A DNA stretch of 64,000 nucleotides from Zunongwangia mangrovi (lineage in GTDB: Bacteria > Bacteroidota > Bacteroidia > Flavobacteriales > Flavobacteriaceae). The stretch is taken from positions 930,001 to 994,000 of the forward strand of contig NZ_FOKV01000001.1 in assembly GCF_900112105.1 (NCBI RefSeq). The letters are read 5' to 3'. Under the pieces are notes generated by a model, which made no database searches, was not told where the DNA came from, and saw nothing but the letters and a program-made list of their open reading frames with translations. Shown one piece after another: positions 62,597 through 64,000 of the stretch; the first letter of the stretch is position 1; each line of letters opens with the position of its first letter. Both the position numbers and the translations under genes were made by a program.

Positions 62597-62970
62597 GGAT
62601 AGGTTTTCTTTTAAAGGTAAAGAATTATAAAGCCTTTACACAGTGACAAGCGCTATTCACTTCAGAATTTATAAAAACTTTAAGTTGGCTTTAGCACTTT
62701 TTGAAAGGAATAAAAATACATCTCGATTTTATCGATTTTTGACTTATATTTTTTACTTGATAATCGAGATTAAATGTTCCGAAACCTGCCTCGATACAAA
62801 GACGATTTTAAAAAAATGCCTCACCGGCTTGCTCCAAGATAGTTGACTTAAGTTATAAATGTAGTAGGAGATAAATCCTGAAGACTTTCTGCCGAAATAC
62901 TAAGAAACTATGCAATAAAGCTTAAATTTATATTTCTGAATAGAGATCCAAAAGCAAGGTTGAAAGTATT
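62597..62970. other. Gene-free stretch with dispersed repeat copy B
   Basis: 374 bases between divergent genes. ATCTCGATT (62720-62728) and AATCGAGAT (62762-62770) are inverted. The second overlaps the start of repeat copy B (62759-62850), which resembles 51555-51643. No clear promoter box for the Fur-type gene was found, and the small ORF at 62643-62846 runs through the repeat and is not credible. Confidence 0.45.
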
Positions 62971-63381
62971 ATGGAAGAAATTGAAGCTATTTTGAAAGCT
63001 AAGGGAATTCGCCCAACCGCCGTGCGATTATTGGTTTATAAATTTATGGCAAAAGAATCTTTGGCGATGAGTTTAAATGATATTGAAGCTGCTTTTGGAC
63101 AAACAGAGCGCACTACGCTTTTTAGAAGTTTAAAACTATTTGAAGAAAAAGGCTTAGTCCATAAAATAGAAGATGGCAGCGGAACGGCCAAGTTTGCTTT
63201 AGAAACTGCAGGAGAGAATAATGTGAGTGATAAACTGCATCTTCATTTTCACTGTTCTAAATGTGGGGAAACCCAATGTTTAACAGATCAAACAATTCCG
63301 AATATTAGTCTTCCTAAAGGATTTAAGGCTACAGATGCTAATCTTGTGGTGAAAGGTTTATGTGATAAATGTTCTAAATAA
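62971..63381 (+). CDS. Fur-family metal-dependent regulator
   Basis: 136 residues. The winged helix (IRPTAVRLLVYKFMAKES...MSLNDIEAAFGQTERTTLFRSLKLFEEKGLVHKI) is followed by a dimer domain with metal-site His (KLHLHFHCSKCGETQCL) and two CxxC pairs (CSKC at about 94, CDKC at about 131) for structural zinc. The choice among Fur, Zur or PerR cannot be made by eye; two CxxC pairs and a short form fit Zur or PerR as well as Fur. Single gene with a weak hairpin after it (63391-63412). Confidence 0.92.
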   Translation: MEEIEAILKAKGIRPTAVRLLVYKFMAKESLAMSLNDIEAAFGQTERTTLFRSLKLFEEKGLVHKIEDGSGTAKFALETAGENNVSDKLHLHFHCSKCGETQCLTDQTIPNISLPKGFKATDANLVVKGLCDKCSK

Positions 63382-63477
63382 TTATTCTTGAAATCTTATA
63401 ATTTTAAGATTTATGGTTTAAACTAATTAATTATTTAAGAGTCAAATGCTTGTAGTAACTTAATACCAGTTTAAATC

Positions 63478-63840
63478 ATGAAAAAATTAATTTTAGGTTT
63501 ATTTCTTCTTTTTGGAGCTCAAATATTTGCTCAGGGAAGAATATCTGAAGATGTCTTAAAGAAAATGCAGGAAGAAGAGATTGCTGCCTTAGCTTTAAGT
63601 GAAGAACAAATCCCAGATTATAAGGAAATCAATAAGAATTTTATGGAAGGCTTGAAAAACCTTCGAAACTCTGGTGATGATCGCAGCAAGCGTTTTGAGC
63701 AAATGAGAAAACTTTCTGAAAAGAGAGACGAAGATCTTAAAGAATTACTTACGGAAGATCAGTTTAATAAATATACTAAAATGCAGGAAGAGCGCCGTGA
63801 ACAAATGCGTGGCAGGATGCGAGATAGACGCCAAAATTAA
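63478..63840 (+). CDS. Small periplasmic Spy/CpxP-like helical protein
   Basis: 120 residues with a signal peptide (LILGLFLLFGAQIFAQG). The rest is helical and highly charged, with a late LLTEDQFNKYTKMQEERREQM that resembles the LTxxQ motif of Spy/CpxP-type periplasmic chaperones. A basic tail rich in Arg and Met (RGRMRDRRQ) ends it. It may bind unfolded proteins or metal; function is inferred from shape only. Follows the Fur-type gene by 96 bases. Confidence 0.65.
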   Translation: MKKLILGLFLLFGAQIFAQGRISEDVLKKMQEEEIAALALSEEQIPDYKEINKNFMEGLKNLRNSGDDRSKRFEQMRKLSEKRDEDLKELLTEDQFNKYTKMQEERREQMRGRMRDRRQN

Positions 63841-63844
63841 CTCG

Positions 63845-63934
63845 GTCATCGAAATTTAATGCTTCGAAGTTTAGCTCGAATTAAAGTTTATTTTCAAACA
63901 AAGTTTTCATTGGCTGGCCTTTAGATAGTTTACA
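63845..63934 (+). repeat. Dispersed intergenic repeat, copy C
   Basis: TCATCGAAATTTAATGCTTCGAAG...GCTCGAATTAAAG and TTTATTTTCAAA resemble copy A at 51555-51643, and GATAGTTTAC resembles the end of copy B. More diverged than A and B. It sits directly after the Spy-like gene. Confidence 0.4.
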
Positions 63935-63941
63935 AGGATCA

Positions 63942-63975
63942 AAAAAGCCCTCTAATTTTAGAGGGCTTTCTTTTT
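63942..63975 (+). terminator. Terminator after the Spy-like gene
   Basis: AAAGCCCTCTAA and TTAGAGGGCTTT are perfect 12-base arms around TT, followed by CTTTTTT. Confidence 0.85.
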
Positions 63976-64000
63976 TATAAAAGCAGATATTTGGCGATTA

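Noticed and set aside
62643-62846. Plus-strand ORF of 67 codons
   Set aside because: It runs through an intergenic repeat copy and shows no protein-like features.

Overview
The window looks like a chromosomal stretch of a marine or soil Flavobacteriaceae bacterium (Bacteroidota; the Zunongwangia/Gramella/Salegentibacter type is plausible but not proven). It is AT-rich. It carries SusC/SusD pairs, TonB receptors with carboxypeptidase-like domains, a DUF4249 lipoprotein, and promoters of the Bacteroidota form TTTG-N19/20-TAnnTTTG.

Core chromosome flanks both ends. On the left are the end of a DUF58 gene (1-846) and a tRNA-Asp gene (933-1006). On the right, from about 44.7 kb, are a nitroreductase, a MetE-like methyltransferase divergent from an Lrp/AsnC regulator, a TonB receptor/DUF4249 locus with a decayed FecR gene, a candidate structured RNA, an SF1 helicase with a nuclease-like tail, an RND efflux operon (adaptor-pump-TolC), a dihydroxyacetone kinase, a Fur-family regulator and a Spy-like periplasmic protein.

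Between them, from 986 to 44713, lies a roughly 43.7-kb genomic island. It is bounded by a 22-bp direct repeat of the tRNA-Asp 3' end and has a tyrosine integrase next to the intact tRNA. The left 8 kb is a compact mobilisation and replication module: integrase, NERD protein, small coiled-coil membrane protein, relaxase, MobC-like protein, TOPRIM primase-like protein, SF3-type helicase, excisionase-like HTH protein and Fic protein. No type IV secretion genes are visible, so it reads as an integrative mobilisable element. The right end is a graveyard: a recombinase fragment, an IS3-family transposase remnant and a frameshifted fragment of a second Fic gene.

The cargo (9.4-43.6 kb) is a complete polysaccharide utilisation locus for acetylated galacto(gluco)mannan. 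It holds two SusC/SusD pairs and a surface glycan-binding lipoprotein for capture and import. GH26 (two), GH5 and GH9 enzymes cut the backbone. GH97 and GH27 remove alpha-galactosyl side groups, and two SGNH-type esterases remove acetyl groups. GH2 is a candidate beta-mannosidase. A sodium symporter, an AGE-family epimerase and a GH130 phosphorylase form the classic mannobiose -> mannosyl-glucose -> mannose-1-phosphate + glucose route. A second AGE epimerase has a signal peptide. An AraC regulator sits divergent from the catabolic operon. A GH5_7-type mannanase in that operon is interrupted by one in-frame TGA at a position where the family normally has Trp. Nearly every function occurs twice and base composition seems to change in blocks, so the locus looks like a fusion of two mannan loci.
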